A stretch of 64,000 bases of DNA from Streptomyces sp. RKAG293 (GCF_023701745.1 NZ_JAJOZB010000001.1:3974501-4038500); one strand, 5' to 3'. Numbered from the stretch's first letter, positions 17,282-25,723 are shown. Notes: generated from the sequence alone by a model not told the origin. Numbers and translations: made by a program.

Positions 17282-17878
17282 TCAGGTCAGACGCAGGGCG
17301 GGGAGTACCACCGCGTCGATGTATCGGAAGGCGAATTCGGGGTCAGGATCGACGCCCTCGATCAGCGGCCGCCCCATCGCGGCGCCGATCAGCATGTGCG
17401 GTACGAATTTCCTGGCCGGCACGTCGGCCGCCAGTTCGCCCCGTTCCACGGCACGTTGCAACATGCCGTCGAAGGCGGCCATTTCCGGTTCGATGAGCAG
17501 TTGCCGCAGCGCCTGGAAGAGGTCCGGATTCTGATGTGCGGCCTGTCCGAGCGCCCGCATCAGTTCGTTGTCCCGCTTCGAGTCGCCCGTCGCGTCGTGG
17601 CACCGCACCAGCTCGCGCAGGTCGCCCCGCACCGATCCGGTGTCGATGTCCTCGATCCGCACCGGCTTGGTGTGCCGCAGCGCGGTCGCCACCAGCTCGG
17701 GCTTGCCCTTCCACTGGCGGTAGAGCGTGGCCTTGCTGGAGCGGGTGCGCGAGGCGATCGCGTCCATGGTGAGCGCCTCGTAGCCCACTTCCCGCAGCAT
17801 CTCGACCACCGCGGCGTAGAGCTCCTGCTCGCGTTCGGGCGTGAGCCTGGTGCGGCGTGCCGGGGCATCCGTCGACAT
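17282..17878 (-). CDS. TetR family regulator of the MMPL operon
   Basis: A 198-residue TetR protein. The HTH (about residues 15-60) contains LTMDAIASRTRSSKATLYRQW, slightly shifted from the consensus but complete, and the C-terminal domain (80-198) resembles the TetR_C_11-like group. ATG 17878 is chosen because GGAGGCCGAGG precedes it; the frame stays open upstream, through the operator region. It is the first gene ahead of the MMPL transporter, so it probably represses itself and the pump. Two palindromes with GAAAC/GTTTC arms lie 18-96 nt upstream of its start. Confidence 0.88.
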   Translation of the reverse strand: MSTDAPARRTRLTPEREQELYAAVVEMLREVGYEALTMDAIASRTRSSKATLYRQWKGKPELVATALRHTKPVRIEDIDTGSVRGDLRELVRCHDATGDSKRDNELMRALGQAAHQNPDLFQALRQLLIEPEMAAFDGMLQRAVERGELAADVPARKFVPHMLIGAAMGRPLIEGVDPDPEFAFRYIDAVVLPALRLT

Positions 17879-17895
17879 CCTCGGCCTCCATCCAA

Positions 17896-17910
17896 ACGAA
17901 ACGGTTTCGT
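17896..17910. promoter_or_regulatory. Palindromic operator 1 upstream of tetR-mmpl
   Basis: ACGAAAC-G-GTTTCGT is a perfect 7-1-7 palindrome 18-32 nt upstream of the TetR start codon. Its GAAAC/GTTTC arms recur in the larger palindrome at 17934-17973, which supports a shared binding protein, most simply the TetR gene product itself. Confidence 0.6.
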
Positions 17911-17933
17911 ACAGCTGACTCCTAGAGAGTAGA

Positions 17934-17973
17934 ACACCACCCATCGAAACGGAAACGTTTCGATGGGTGGTGT
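17934..17973. promoter_or_regulatory. Long 17-bp-arm palindrome (operator 2)
   Basis: Perfect inverted repeat with 17-bp arms (17934-17950 and 17957-17973) and a GGAAAC centre. The inner part, CGAAAC-GGAAAC-GTTTCG, shares half-sites with the palindrome at 17896-17910. Far longer than a usual TetR site, it could also fold as a hairpin in RNA, so a second role as a terminator is possible. Confidence 0.6.
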
Positions 17974-18126
17974 GGGTCACGTTGTCCGTCTTTACGGCCG
18001 GCGGACCGCCCCATACACCCGGTTTGCCGCCCGCCGGGCGGCTCCGGGACCCCGCCCGTAGGGCCGCGGCCGGGATCCCCGCCGGCCGGACTGCTGCCGG
18101 GATCCCCGGACGGATCCTCGGGCCGC

Positions 18127-18822
18127 TCAGATCCAGCCGTCCAGCGAACGGAAGAACCCGTCGAAGTCATCGCGGTGGATGGTGTGGCCGGCGCCCACGA
18201 CCGTACGGATCCCGAAGCCGCGCTCGCTGAGCAGTCCCGCGTCGTCCGGGCCGATCAGGAAGCTGTTCTCGGCGAGCTGCACGAGCGACGGGACGGCGGG
18301 CTTCTGCGGCAGATAGCCGGTCAGCGGCCGGCCGCCCAGGAAGGCGGCGGAGTCGGTGTCCCACAGCGCCAGGGTGGCGAGCTCCACCTCGATGTCCGCC
18401 TCCTCCCAGCGCGGGTTCAGACCGGCGATCTGCTCCCGGGTGGCCCGGGCGAAGTGGACGAAGATCGCCGGGTCGACCTGCTGCACGGGATCCGCCGAGG
18501 CCCAGGCGGGGTCGGAGTAGACGGCGCGCGCGGGCGCGAGGCGCTCGGCGGCGAGCGACAGCGCCAGCCCGCCCAGCGAATGCCCGACCGCCAGCTCCGC
18601 GCCGCCCGGCAGCGTCTCGACGAGGTCCTCGGCGAACAGCTCGGGGCTGTACTCGCCGCGCGGGCTCTCACCGTGACCGCGCAGGTCCACGGCGATGACG
18701 CGGTAGCCCCGGTCCGCGAGCGCGGGACCGACCCGGCGCCAGGTGCGGTGGTCGGACATGATGCCGTGGACCAGGAGCGCGATCCGGTCGCCGGTGCCCC
18801 ACTCGCGGGTGTTGAGCTTCAT
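18127..18822 (-). CDS. Alpha/beta hydrolase
   Basis: A 231-residue alpha/beta hydrolase. The oxyanion motif LLVHGIMSDHRTW sits near residue 13-25, the nucleophile elbow is VGHSLGGLAL, and the C-terminal His is in VGAGHTIHRDD. It resembles small actinobacterial esterases or lactonases; the substrate is unknown. ATG 18822 follows AGGAGAGG at a fairly long distance of about 11 nt. It diverges from a LacI-type regulator, which suggests control by that protein. Confidence 0.85.
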   Translation of the reverse strand: MKLNTREWGTGDRIALLVHGIMSDHRTWRRVGPALADRGYRVIAVDLRGHGESPRGEYSPELFAEDLVETLPGGAELAVGHSLGGLALSLAAERLAPARAVYSDPAWASADPVQQVDPAIFVHFARATREQIAGLNPRWEEADIEVELATLALWDTDSAAFLGGRPLTGYLPQKPAVPSLVQLAENSFLIGPDDAGLLSERGFGIRTVVGAGHTIHRDDFDGFFRSLDGWI

Positions 18823-18928
18823 GGTGTTGATGCCTCTCCTGCTGTTGGGGTGCTGCCGGGCTGCCGGGGGGGCTCCGACGGAGGGTTCGGTCCCATCTTC
18901 GGGCGCGGGCGGTGACACCTGTCGCATG

Positions 18929-18936
18929 ACACGTGT
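18929..18936. promoter_or_regulatory. ACACGTGT palindrome in the hydrolase/LacI divergent region
   Basis: An 8-bp perfect palindrome lies in the AT-richer middle of the intergenic region, flanked by further GACAC and TGTGTAG half-site-like elements. It is a candidate operator for the divergent LacI-family gene; it is short, so the call is weak. Confidence 0.3.
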
Positions 18937-19003
18937 AACTATATGTGTAGCATCCACCCCGAACTCTCGGCCAGACCGGATCTCTGAAAAGATGCCGAGC
19001 GGA

Positions 19004-20038
19004 ATGACACAGTCACCCGAGCCCACGAGCCCCCCGGCCACGCCGACCAGCACCGATGTCGCGCGCCTCGCCGGCGTGTCCCGCGCCACCGTCTCGTACG
19101 TCCTGAACGCGCAGGCCGCCGGCCGCGTCAGCACACGGACCCAGGACCGGGTGCGCGCCGCCGCGGAAGAGCTCGGCTATGTGCCGCACGCCGCCGCCCG
19201 CACCCTGCGGGCCGGGCACTCCGGCCTCGTCCTGCTGACCACCCCGGCCACCCCGATCCCCCGGATCGGCGCGCTCTTCGGCGACTTCCTGATGGAGCTG
19301 CAGGGCGCCCTGCACCAGCTGGGCTACACCAGCGTCTGGCACGGCCCCGTCGCGGGCGCCGGCGAGCAGGCCGCGCGCGCCTGGGCGGAACTGCGCCCGG
19401 CCGCCGTCCTCGCCCTGCCGGGCACCGGTCTGACCCCGTCCGCCGTCGAGCTGCTCAAGCGCTCGGGCACCCGCGCCGTCCTCACCCTCGGCATGCGGCC
19501 GGTGGCGGGCGCGCACGCCCTGCTCCTCGACCAGGAGATGCTCGGCGCCCGCGCCGGCACCCATCTGCTGGAGCGCGGCCGCCGCCGGATCGGCGTCGTC
19601 ATGCCGACCGAGTCCGGCCTCGACCTCTTCAGCGTTCCCCGCCTCGCCGGCGTCCGGGCGGCCGCCACCCTCGAGACCGGCACTCACGTCGAGCCGCTCA
19701 CGCTCGACTGCACCGAGGAGTCGGCGGCCGAACTCGCCGCCCGCTGGCCCCGGCTCGGCCTCGACTCCCTCTTCGCCTACAACGACGAGTACGCGATGCT
19801 CGTGATGCGCGCCTTCCAGGACGCCGGCCTCACCATCCCCGGCGACCTCGCGATCGTCGGCGCCGACGACCTCCTCCTGGCCCGCCTGCTGCGCCCCCGC
19901 CTCACCAGCGTCCACTTCGACACCATCCCCACCGCCCGCATCGTCGGCCTGGTCGACCGCGCCATCCGCGAACCGGAAACGGCCCCGGAGACCCACCAGT
20001 TGACCCGTGTCGTCGTAGCGGCCCGCGACTCCGGCTGA
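19004..20038 (+). CDS. LacI family transcriptional regulator
   Basis: A 344-residue LacI/GalR protein. The N-terminal HTH (TSTDVARLAGVSRATVSYVL, about residues 11-30) is followed by the hinge region and a periplasmic-binding-protein-like effector domain ending with IVGADDLLLARLLRPRLTSV. Such proteins repress sugar or small-molecule genes until an inducer binds. ATG 19004 is chosen; an in-frame ATG at 18992 is also possible since neither has a strong ribosome-binding site. It diverges from an alpha/beta hydrolase gene, its most likely target. Confidence 0.88.
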   Translation: MTQSPEPTSPPATPTSTDVARLAGVSRATVSYVLNAQAAGRVSTRTQDRVRAAAEELGYVPHAAARTLRAGHSGLVLLTTPATPIPRIGALFGDFLMELQGALHQLGYTSVWHGPVAGAGEQAARAWAELRPAAVLALPGTGLTPSAVELLKRSGTRAVLTLGMRPVAGAHALLLDQEMLGARAGTHLLERGRRRIGVVMPTESGLDLFSVPRLAGVRAAATLETGTHVEPLTLDCTEESAAELAARWPRLGLDSLFAYNDEYAMLVMRAFQDAGLTIPGDLAIVGADDLLLARLLRPRLTSVHFDTIPTARIVGLVDRAIREPETAPETHQLTRVVVAARDSG

Positions 20039-20112
20039 CGCCCGCCGCGCGGCCCGACAGCGGAACCGCCGCCCGCCCCACGGCGTCCTGGACAAGGATC
20101 AAGGGGGTACGC

Positions 20113-20271
20113 ATGCAGGACGATCCACCGGCCTGGGAAACCATCTCGGTCATGCTGGCATGGGTCGGAGGAGTGACCGCGGTCCTGGGCTCCGCCGTCC
20201 TGCTCGTGGTCGCCGTCGTCACCCTCAGCACGGGCTGGCTGCGGCGGAAGTGGCGGCTCCGGAAGAGCTGA
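20113..20271 (+). CDS. Small single-span membrane protein
   Basis: A 52-residue reading frame (MQDDPPAWETISVMLAWVGG at the start) with one strong hydrophobic segment at about residues 13-41 and a positively charged end (WLRRKWRLRKS). The charge pattern predicts the C terminus inside the cell. AAGGGGG lies 6-12 nt before the ATG. It stands between the LacI gene and a strong terminator, 74 nt after the LacI stop, so it may be the last cistron of that transcript. I recognise no family. Confidence 0.6.
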   Translation: MQDDPPAWETISVMLAWVGGVTAVLGSAVLLVVAVVTLSTGWLRRKWRLRKS

Positions 20272-20321
20272 CCGCGGCCCCCGGAGCGGGCTCCGGCGGA
20301 CGGCAGCCGCCCCGGAACCAA

Positions 20322-20355
20322 AAAGCCCCTGGCGGGTTTCCCCGCCAGGGGCTTT
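20322..20355. terminator. Strong hairpin terminator before tRNA-Ala
   Basis: A perfect 15-bp stem (AAAGCCCCTGGCGGG pairing with CCCGCCAGGGGCTTT) with a TTTC loop. A-run and T-run flank it, making a bidirectional intrinsic terminator. On the minus strand it lies 10 nt past the tRNA gene; on the plus strand it ends the small membrane-protein transcript. Confidence 0.88.
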
Positions 20356-20364
20356 GAGCTGCGG

Positions 20365-20438
20365 TGGACCTGTGGGGATTTGAACCCCAGACCCCCTCGA
20401 TGCGAACGAGGTGCGCTACCAGACTGCGCCACAGGCCC
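20365..20438 (-). tRNA. tRNA-Ala (CGC anticodon)
   Basis: The minus strand folds into a full cloverleaf: acceptor GGGCCTG / CAGGTCC, D-arm GCGC...GCGC, anticodon stem CCTCG / CGAGG around loop TTCGCAT, and T-arm TGGGG-TTCAAAT-CCCCA. The anticodon is CGC, reading the alanine codon GCG. The third acceptor pair is G:U, the identity element of tRNA-Ala. The discriminator is A; the CCA end is not encoded. Length 74 nt without CCA. Confidence 0.96.
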
Positions 20439-20509
20439 TTGCAACGAGGAAAACGATAGCACCCTCTCGGGGGTGGTTGTTAACGAGATCCTCGCTGGTC
20501 ACCGATCGC

Positions 20510-21556
20510 TCACTCGTTGGCGGCGCGCGGCCGGTCCGGGTCGGCGTACTGGTCGAACAGGGGGGTGCGGGAACGGTCGCGGGAGCGGCGGCCGGAGGTG
20601 GGGCGGGGGAGCTCGCGCTGGGGCTCGGGCTCGGGGGCCGCCGCCGGGGCCGGGGTGGCCGGCTGGTGGCCCGGCGTGGTGCCGGAGCGGGCCGAGCTCC
20701 AGTTGCCCGGGGCGGTGAAGTCGATGCCGCCCGGGGTGCGGGGCGCGACCGGCGCCGTGACGTACGTGGGGAGCGGCACCGGTACGGGGTCCCAGCCGTC
20801 GTCAGGGACGGCGTGCTGCTCGCGCTGCTGCTGGTCCACCCACTCCGCGTGATCGGTCTGCTCGACCAGGGCCCGCCGGTCCGCGGTGCGCGGCGAGGTG
20901 GCGGGCTCGGGCTCGTCGTCGAGGTCCGGCTCGTCGGCGGCCTGGGGCCGCGGGCGGTCGCGCAGCCGCACCGCGGCGTCGGCGGCCCGGCGCTGGTCGA
21001 TCTTGACCTCGAAGCGGCGGCGCTCCTGGCGGCGCAGGTGGCCGATGTAGAGGGTCAGCAGCGCGGCGGGCGCCGCCGGCGCCCACAGGAACGCGAGGCC
21101 GCCCACGGCGGCGACGATCGCGCCGACGGTGAAGGCCAGGAAGAGGAGCGTGGTGGTGCGGCGGCGGCGCGCGAGGACCTTGGCCCGGGGGTTGTGCACC
21201 GGGCCGGGACGCTGTGCCTTCTGGTGCGCCGGGGCGGGGTGGTGCGCCGGGGCGGACTGCTGCGCCGGAACGGCCGTCGGGGCGGGTTTGATCTCGGTCG
21301 CGGGCACGGCGAGGCCCCGGACGTCCACCACGTCGTGGGCGGAGTCCGGTGCATCGGCGGGCTGATCGCTCTCATCGCGCGCTCTCGCGACGCGACGCTC
21401 CATCCCCGCCCTTCCGGACAGCAGCCGGATGGCGGTGCTGAAGCGTTCCGTCGGACGCGCTTCGTTGAGCTCATCCTGCCTACGGAGCCACATCGGCACC
21501 AAGTAGGCAGCCCAGGCCCCGACGATGACTGCGTAGATGAGGCCGCTACTGCTCAC
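20510..21556 (-). CDS. sepX: SepX / GlpR-type cell-division membrane protein
   Basis: A 348-residue protein with an N-terminal membrane segment (MSSSGLIYAVIVGAWAAYLV), a long Pro/Ala-rich stretch (about 80-130), two closely spaced membrane helices (about 135-173), and a charged C-terminal tail. This matches the actinobacterial family called SepX in Streptomyces, needed for septum formation, and GlpR in Corynebacterium, the membrane receptor of the gephyrin-like protein Glp. A glp/moeA-like gene lies four genes upstream on the same strand, which supports the pairing. The start is GTG at 21556. The leader up to 21673 is unusually AT-rich for this genome. Confidence 0.8.
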   Translation of the reverse strand: MSSSGLIYAVIVGAWAAYLVPMWLRRQDELNEARPTERFSTAIRLLSGRAGMERRVARARDESDQPADAPDSAHDVVDVRGLAVPATEIKPAPTAVPAQQSAPAHHPAPAHQKAQRPGPVHNPRAKVLARRRRTTTLLFLAFTVGAIVAAVGGLAFLWAPAAPAALLTLYIGHLRRQERRRFEVKIDQRRAADAAVRLRDRPRPQAADEPDLDDEPEPATSPRTADRRALVEQTDHAEWVDQQQREQHAVPDDGWDPVPVPLPTYVTAPVAPRTPGGIDFTAPGNWSSARSGTTPGHQPATPAPAAAPEPEPQRELPRPTSGRRSRDRSRTPLFDQYADPDRPRAANE

Positions 21557-21673
21557 GGATTACACGGTAGGTGCCGCAGAGACACGCCATACGCAATTCC
21601 GCACGGTGTGTCGCACGATCTGGCTGATATGCCGAGATTTTTTTGTGATTGGGTTCATTTTCGAACGTTTATC

Positions 21674-22267
21674 TTATTTCTGTGGCGTTCCCGGCCTGGC
21701 CTGGCGCCATCGGTTGAGCAGCCCCTCCGGCACTTCCTCGGCCGTCAACGCGAACACCAAGTGGTCACGCCACGCACCGTCGATGTGGAGATAGCGCGGG
21801 CGCGGACCCTCTTCGCGAAATCCGAGTTTTTCCACCACCCGTCGGCTGGGGGTGTTCTCCGGCCGGATGCACACCTCGACGCGGTGCAGCCCGACATGGC
21901 GGAAACAGTGGTCGACGGCGAGCGCGACGGAGGTCGGCATGACACCGCGTCCGGCGACCGACTGGTCGACCCAGTAACCGACATGGGCGGAGCACATCGA
22001 GCCCCAGGTGATGCCGGCGACGGTCAACTGACCGGCCAGCCGCCCCTGGTACTCGATGACGAAGGGCAGCATGCGGCCCGCGTTCGCCTCCGAGCGCAGG
22101 TGGCGCACCATCTGACGGTACGTGGGGCGCTGGACGACATGGCCGGGCGGCGCGGGCGGCACGGTGGCCTCCCAGGGCCGCAGCCAGTCGCGGTTGCGGC
22201 GGTTGACCTCGCGCCAGGAGCGCTGGTCGCGCATCCGGATCGGGCGGAGGGTGATGTCACCGTCCAC
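21674..22267 (-). CDS. GNAT acetyltransferase, RimJ/RimL type
   Basis: A 197-residue N-acetyltransferase of the RimJ/RimL group: ITLRPIRMRDQRSW at the N terminus, the acetyl-CoA loop region GYWVDQSVAGRGVMPTS with the R-G-x-G-like core, and RVEVCIRPENTPSRRVVEKLGF near the end. Such enzymes acetylate protein N termini, often ribosomal, or small amines. The start is read as GTG 22267, 23 nt after the mog stop, without a clear ribosome-binding site, so coupling to mog is likely. It lies inside the galU-glp-moaC-mog-sepX gene run. Confidence 0.86.
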   Translation of the reverse strand: MDGDITLRPIRMRDQRSWREVNRRNRDWLRPWEATVPPAPPGHVVQRPTYRQMVRHLRSEANAGRMLPFVIEYQGRLAGQLTVAGITWGSMCSAHVGYWVDQSVAGRGVMPTSVALAVDHCFRHVGLHRVEVCIRPENTPSRRVVEKLGFREEGPRPRYLHIDGAWRDHLVFALTAEEVPEGLLNRWRQARPGTPQK

Positions 22268-22290
22268 CAGCTCGGCCGGCCAGGACGCGT

Positions 22291-22797
22291 TCAGCTCGCC
22301 CCTCTTTTCTGGCCGGTGGGCCCGGATTGCGGGTGGTCGCCGCCGCGGATCTGGTCGACGGCGTGGACGAGGAGCGGGGCGAGCACGTCCAGGCCGTCCT
22401 TGACGCCACCGGTCGAGCCCGGAAGGTTCACCACCAGGGTGCCGCCGGCGACGCCCGCGATGCCGCGGGAGAGCACCGCGGTGGGCACCTTCTCCCGGCC
22501 GGCGGCCCGGATCGCCTCGGCGATGCCGGGGATCTCGTAGTCCAGCACGTCGCGGGTGACCTCGGGCGTGCGGTCGGTGGGCGAGATCCCGGTCCCACCG
22601 GTGGTCACGACCACGTCGTAGGAGGCCGCCACGGCGTCGCGCAGGGCCTGGCCGACGGGCTCCCCGTCCGGGACCACCCGCGGGCCGTCGGTCTCGAAGC
22701 CGAGGGCCCGCAGCGCCGCGACGATCAGCGGTCCGCCGCGGTCCTCGTAGACGCCCGCGGCGGCGCGGTTCGACGCGGTGACCGCCAGCGCCCTCAT
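22291..22797 (-). CDS. mog: Molybdopterin adenylyltransferase-like MogA/MoaB protein
   Basis: A 168-residue protein with the MoCF (MogA/MoaB) fold: [18 protein letters not shown] is the molybdopterin-binding signature, and [18 protein letters not shown] the second. These enzymes adenylate molybdopterin before metal insertion. Its ATG overlaps the moaC stop (ATGA), so the two are co-translated. With moaC and glp it forms a small molybdenum-cofactor block. Confidence 0.9.
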   Translation of the reverse strand: MRALAVTASNRAAAGVYEDRGGPLIVAALRALGFETDGPRVVPDGEPVGQALRDAVAASYDVVVTTGGTGISPTDRTPEVTRDVLDYEIPGIAEAIRAAGREKVPTAVLSRGIAGVAGGTLVVNLPGSTGGVKDGLDVLAPLLVHAVDQIRGGDHPQSGPTGQKRGAS

Positions 22798-23276
22798 GGC
22801 CGCTGCCAGTCGCCGGACTTGCCGCCGGTCTTCGTCTCGACCCGGACGTCGGTGATGACGGCGGCCTTGTCCACGGCCTTGACCATGTCGATGACGGTCA
22901 GGGCCGCGACGGTGACGGCGGTCAGCGCCTCCATCTCGACCCCGGTGCGGTCGGTGGTCCGCACGGTCGCGGCGATCTCCACGGCCTCGTCGGTGACGGC
23001 GAGGTCGAGCGTCACCCCGGACAGCGCGAGCGGATGGCAGAGCGGGATCAGGTCCGGCGTCCGCTTGGCGCCCATGATGCCCGCGATGCGCGCGGTGGCG
23101 AGGGCGTCGCCCTTGGGAACGCCCTCACCGCGCAGCAGCTCGATCACGCGCGGGGCGACGAGTACCCGGCCGGTGGCACGGGCCGTACGGGCGGTGACGT
23201 CCTTGCCGGAGACGTCCACCATCCGGGCCGCACCGGCCTCGTCGATGTGGGTGAGGTGCTCTTGCGCGCTGCTCAT
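22794..23276 (-). CDS. moaC: Cyclic pyranopterin monophosphate synthase MoaC
   Basis: A 160-residue MoaC. The conserved segments [31 protein letters not shown] and [10 protein letters not shown] include the catalytic Lys and the His/Asp residues of the family. It makes cPMP, the first stable intermediate of molybdopterin synthesis. The ATG at 23276 follows GGGAGAACG. Its stop overlaps the mog start. The 168-nt gap back to glp is largely filled by a 22-bp tandem repeat. Confidence 0.94.
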   Translation of the reverse strand: MSSAQEHLTHIDEAGAARMVDVSGKDVTARTARATGRVLVAPRVIELLRGEGVPKGDALATARIAGIMGAKRTPDLIPLCHPLALSGVTLDLAVTDEAVEIAATVRTTDRTGVEMEALTAVTVAALTVIDMVKAVDKAAVITDVRVETKTGGKSGDWQRP

Positions 23277-23360
23277 CGTTCTCCCGGTCCGGTCCTCTGG
23301 GCAGCCACCGTACCGGGAGGGCGGATCAAAAGGGCCGCAGGGCCTGCATCGGGAGGGCCC

Positions 23361-23448
23361 GGTCAGCACCGCACCGGACTTCGGTCAGCACCGCACGGGA
23401 CTCAGGTCGGCACCGCACGGGACTCAGGTCGGCACCGCACGGGACTAA
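23361..23448. repeat. 22-bp tandem repeat, 4 units, entering the glp stop codon
   Basis: Four contiguous 22-bp units (consensus GGTCGGCACCGCACGGGACT plus 2 variable bases) lie between glp and moaC. The fourth unit includes the stop codon of glp, so the array begins inside the gene end. The first two units carry an A in place of G at position 5. Confidence 0.9.
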
Positions 23449-24737
23449 TCCAGCCGGATCACGTCGACCTCCGTGCCCTTGTCCACGGAGGTGGTGTCCT
23501 CCGGGACGACGATCAGCGCGTTGGCGTGCGCGAGCGACCTGACCAGGTGGGACGCGGAGCCGCCGACGGGGGTCACCGTGCCGTTCGCGTACCTGCCGCG
23601 GAGGAACTGGCGCTTGCCCTCGGGCGACGACTCGATCGCGGTGTCGCAGAGCGCGCGCACGACCTCGCGGTGAACGGCTCCGGCACCCATCAGCGTGCGG
23701 ATCGCGGGGCGTACGAAGAGCTCGAAGGAGACATACGCGCTGACCGGGTTGCCGGGCAGGGCCAGCAGCGGGATGCGGTCGGGGCCGATCCGGCCGAAGC
23801 CCTGGGGCTTGCCGGGCTGCATGGCGAGCTTGCGGAAGTCGACACGGCTCTCGTCGTCCTCGATCGAGGCGAGCGCCTCCTTGACGACGTCGTACGCGCC
23901 GACGCTCACCCCACCACTGGTGACGATGATGTCGGCCCGGATGAGCTGGTCCTCGATGGTGGCACGCAGTGTCTCGACGTCATCGGCGACGGCGCCCACC
24001 CGGTACGCGATGGCGCCCGCGTCCCGCGCGGCGGCGGTCAGCGCGAAGCTGTTGGAGTCATGGATCCGGCCGGGGCGGAGCTCCTCGCCGGGCTGTACGA
24101 GCTCGCTGCCGGTCGACAGCACCACGACGCGGGGGCGCGGGCGCACCCGGACGCTGCCGCGGCCGATGGCGGCGAGCAGACCGATCTGCGGCGGGCCGAG
24201 GATCGTGCCGGCGGCGAGCGCCAGCTCCCCCGCCGCGACGTCGCTGCCGCGGGCCCGGACGTACTGGCGCGCCTCGACGGGACGGTGCACCCGGACCTCG
24301 CCGCCGGCGCCGGCCGGGTCGGAGCTGTGCGACCGCATGGTGGTGGCCGGTCCACCGCCGGTGCCGGCGTCGGTCCACTCCACGGGGACGACGGCCTCCG
24401 CGCCGGGCGGCAGCGGGGCGCCGGTCATGATGCGGGCGGCCTGGCCGGGGCCGACGGTCGGCAGGTGGTCGCTGCCCGCCGCGACATCGCCGATGACGGT
24501 GAGGACCGCCGGGTGCGCGTCGGTGGCCCCGTCCGTGTCCGCGGTGCGGACCGCGTAGCCGTCCATCGAGCTGTTGTCGAAGGGCGGCAGTGCGACGGGG
24601 ACGGTGACGTCCTCGACGAGGACGCAGCCCTGGGCGTCGAGGAGTTGCAGCTCGATCGATTCCAGCGGGGACAACTGCCCGAGGATGTTGTCGAGGTGCT
24701 CGGAGACAGACCAGATTCGGTCAGCCACGGTGCTCAA
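23445..24737 (-). CDS. glp: Gephyrin-like molybdotransferase Glp (MoeA family)
   Basis: A 430-residue MoeA/gephyrin-type protein: SMDGYAVR near residue 57, IMTGAPLPPGAEAVVPVE, the molybdopterin-binding TSGGVSVGAYDVVKEAL, and PGKPQGFG plus LALPGNPVSAYVSFELFVRP. MoeA enzymes insert molybdenum; the actinobacterial Glp paralog instead works with a membrane receptor (GlpR/SepX) in cell division. A sepX/glpR gene lies four genes downstream, favouring the Glp role. The start is TTG at 24737, overlapping the galU stop (TTGA); a GTG at 24728 is the alternative. Its stop codon lies inside a 22-bp repeat. Confidence 0.88.
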   Translation of the reverse strand: MSTVADRIWSVSEHLDNILGQLSPLESIELQLLDAQGCVLVEDVTVPVALPPFDNSSMDGYAVRTADTDGATDAHPAVLTVIGDVAAGSDHLPTVGPGQAARIMTGAPLPPGAEAVVPVEWTDAGTGGGPATTMRSHSSDPAGAGGEVRVHRPVEARQYVRARGSDVAAGELALAAGTILGPPQIGLLAAIGRGSVRVRPRPRVVVLSTGSELVQPGEELRPGRIHDSNSFALTAAARDAGAIAYRVGAVADDVETLRATIEDQLIRADIIVTSGGVSVGAYDVVKEALASIEDDESRVDFRKLAMQPGKPQGFGRIGPDRIPLLALPGNPVSAYVSFELFVRPAIRTLMGAGAVHREVVRALCDTAIESSPEGKRQFLRGRYANGTVTPVGGSASHLVRSLAHANALIVVPEDTTSVDKGTEVDVIRLD

Positions 24738-25642
24738 TCTTGCATCTCCTCGGTCACGTACGAGCGGAGCCAGGTCCGGAAGTCCGGGCCCAGGTCTTCA
24801 CGTTCGCACGCGAGTCTGACAATGGCCCGCAGATAGTCGGCGCGGTCGCCGGTGTCGTAGCGGCGGCCGGTGAAGACCACGCCGTGGACCGGGCCGCCGT
24901 CGTCGTCGCGGTGGGACATCTCCCGGAGCGCGTCGGTGAGCTGGATCTCGCCGCCGCGGCCGGGCGGCGTCTTCTTGATCGCGTCGAACACCGCCGGGTC
25001 CAGTACGTAGCGGCCGATGATCGCGTACGAGGACGGTGCCTCGCCGGCGGCGGGCTTCTCGACCAGGTCCGTCACCCGCACCACGTCGTCCTCGGCGGTG
25101 GGCGCGACCGCCGCGCAGCCGTAGAGGTGGATCTGGGCCGGGTCGACCTCCATCAGCGCGATGACGCTGCCGCCGAACCGCTCCTGGATGTCGATCATGC
25201 GCGACAGCAGCGGGTCCCGCGGGTCGATCAGGTCGTCGCCCAGCAGTACCGCGAAGGGCTGGTCGCCCACGTGCGGCTCCGCGCACAGCACCGCGTGCCC
25301 CAGACCCTTCGGGTCCCCCTGCCGCACGTAGTGCATCGTGGCCAGGTCGCTGGACTCCCGCACCCGCGCCAGCCGCGACTCGTCGCCCTTGCGGGTCAGC
25401 GCCTCTTCGAGCTCGTAGTTCCGGTCGAAGTGGTCCTCCAGGGCGCGCTTGTTCCGCCCTGTGATCATCAGCACATCGCTGAGGTTCGCCGCCCGCGCCT
25501 CCTCCACCACGTACTGGATCGCCGGCTTGTCGACGACCGGCAGCATCTCCTTGGGCGTGGCCTTGGTCGCCGGCAGAAACCGGGTGCCGAGTCCCGCCGC
25601 CGGGATGACGGCCTTGGTGATCCGAGTACGTGCTTGAGTCAT
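24734..25642 (-). CDS. galU: UTP--glucose-1-phosphate uridylyltransferase GalU
   Basis: A 302-residue nucleotidyltransferase: the N-terminal AVIPAAGLGTRFLPATKA signature, KEMLPVVDKPAIQYVVEEA, LLGDDLIDPRDP, and GRYVLDPAVFDAI are those of GalU. It makes UDP-glucose from glucose-1-phosphate for cell-envelope glycans. ATG 25642 gives the usual N terminus (MTQARTR); an in-frame ATG lies four codons earlier and neither has a clear ribosome-binding site. Its stop overlaps the TTG start of glp. It diverges from the 5-formyltetrahydrofolate cyclo-ligase gene. Confidence 0.94.
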   Translation of the reverse strand: MTQARTRITKAVIPAAGLGTRFLPATKATPKEMLPVVDKPAIQYVVEEARAANLSDVLMITGRNKRALEDHFDRNYELEEALTRKGDESRLARVRESSDLATMHYVRQGDPKGLGHAVLCAEPHVGDQPFAVLLGDDLIDPRDPLLSRMIDIQERFGGSVIALMEVDPAQIHLYGCAAVAPTAEDDVVRVTDLVEKPAAGEAPSSYAIIGRYVLDPAVFDAIKKTPPGRGGEIQLTDALREMSHRDDDGGPVHGVVFTGRRYDTGDRADYLRAIVRLACEREDLGPDFRTWLRSYVTEEMQD

Positions 25643-25723
25643 GCCGTGCACCATAACCGCTGCGCGTGAGGTGAAGATGAAGATCCGGTTGATAACGGCT
25701 GATAGGCGGCGGTAGTGCGGGGT

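Noticed and set aside
14839..17496. 885-codon plus-strand open frame opposite the MMPL gene
   Set aside because: Composition is typical of antisense translation (Arg/His/Asp/Gly-rich), with no start signal and no motif, and the opposite strand encodes a complete MMPL transporter.
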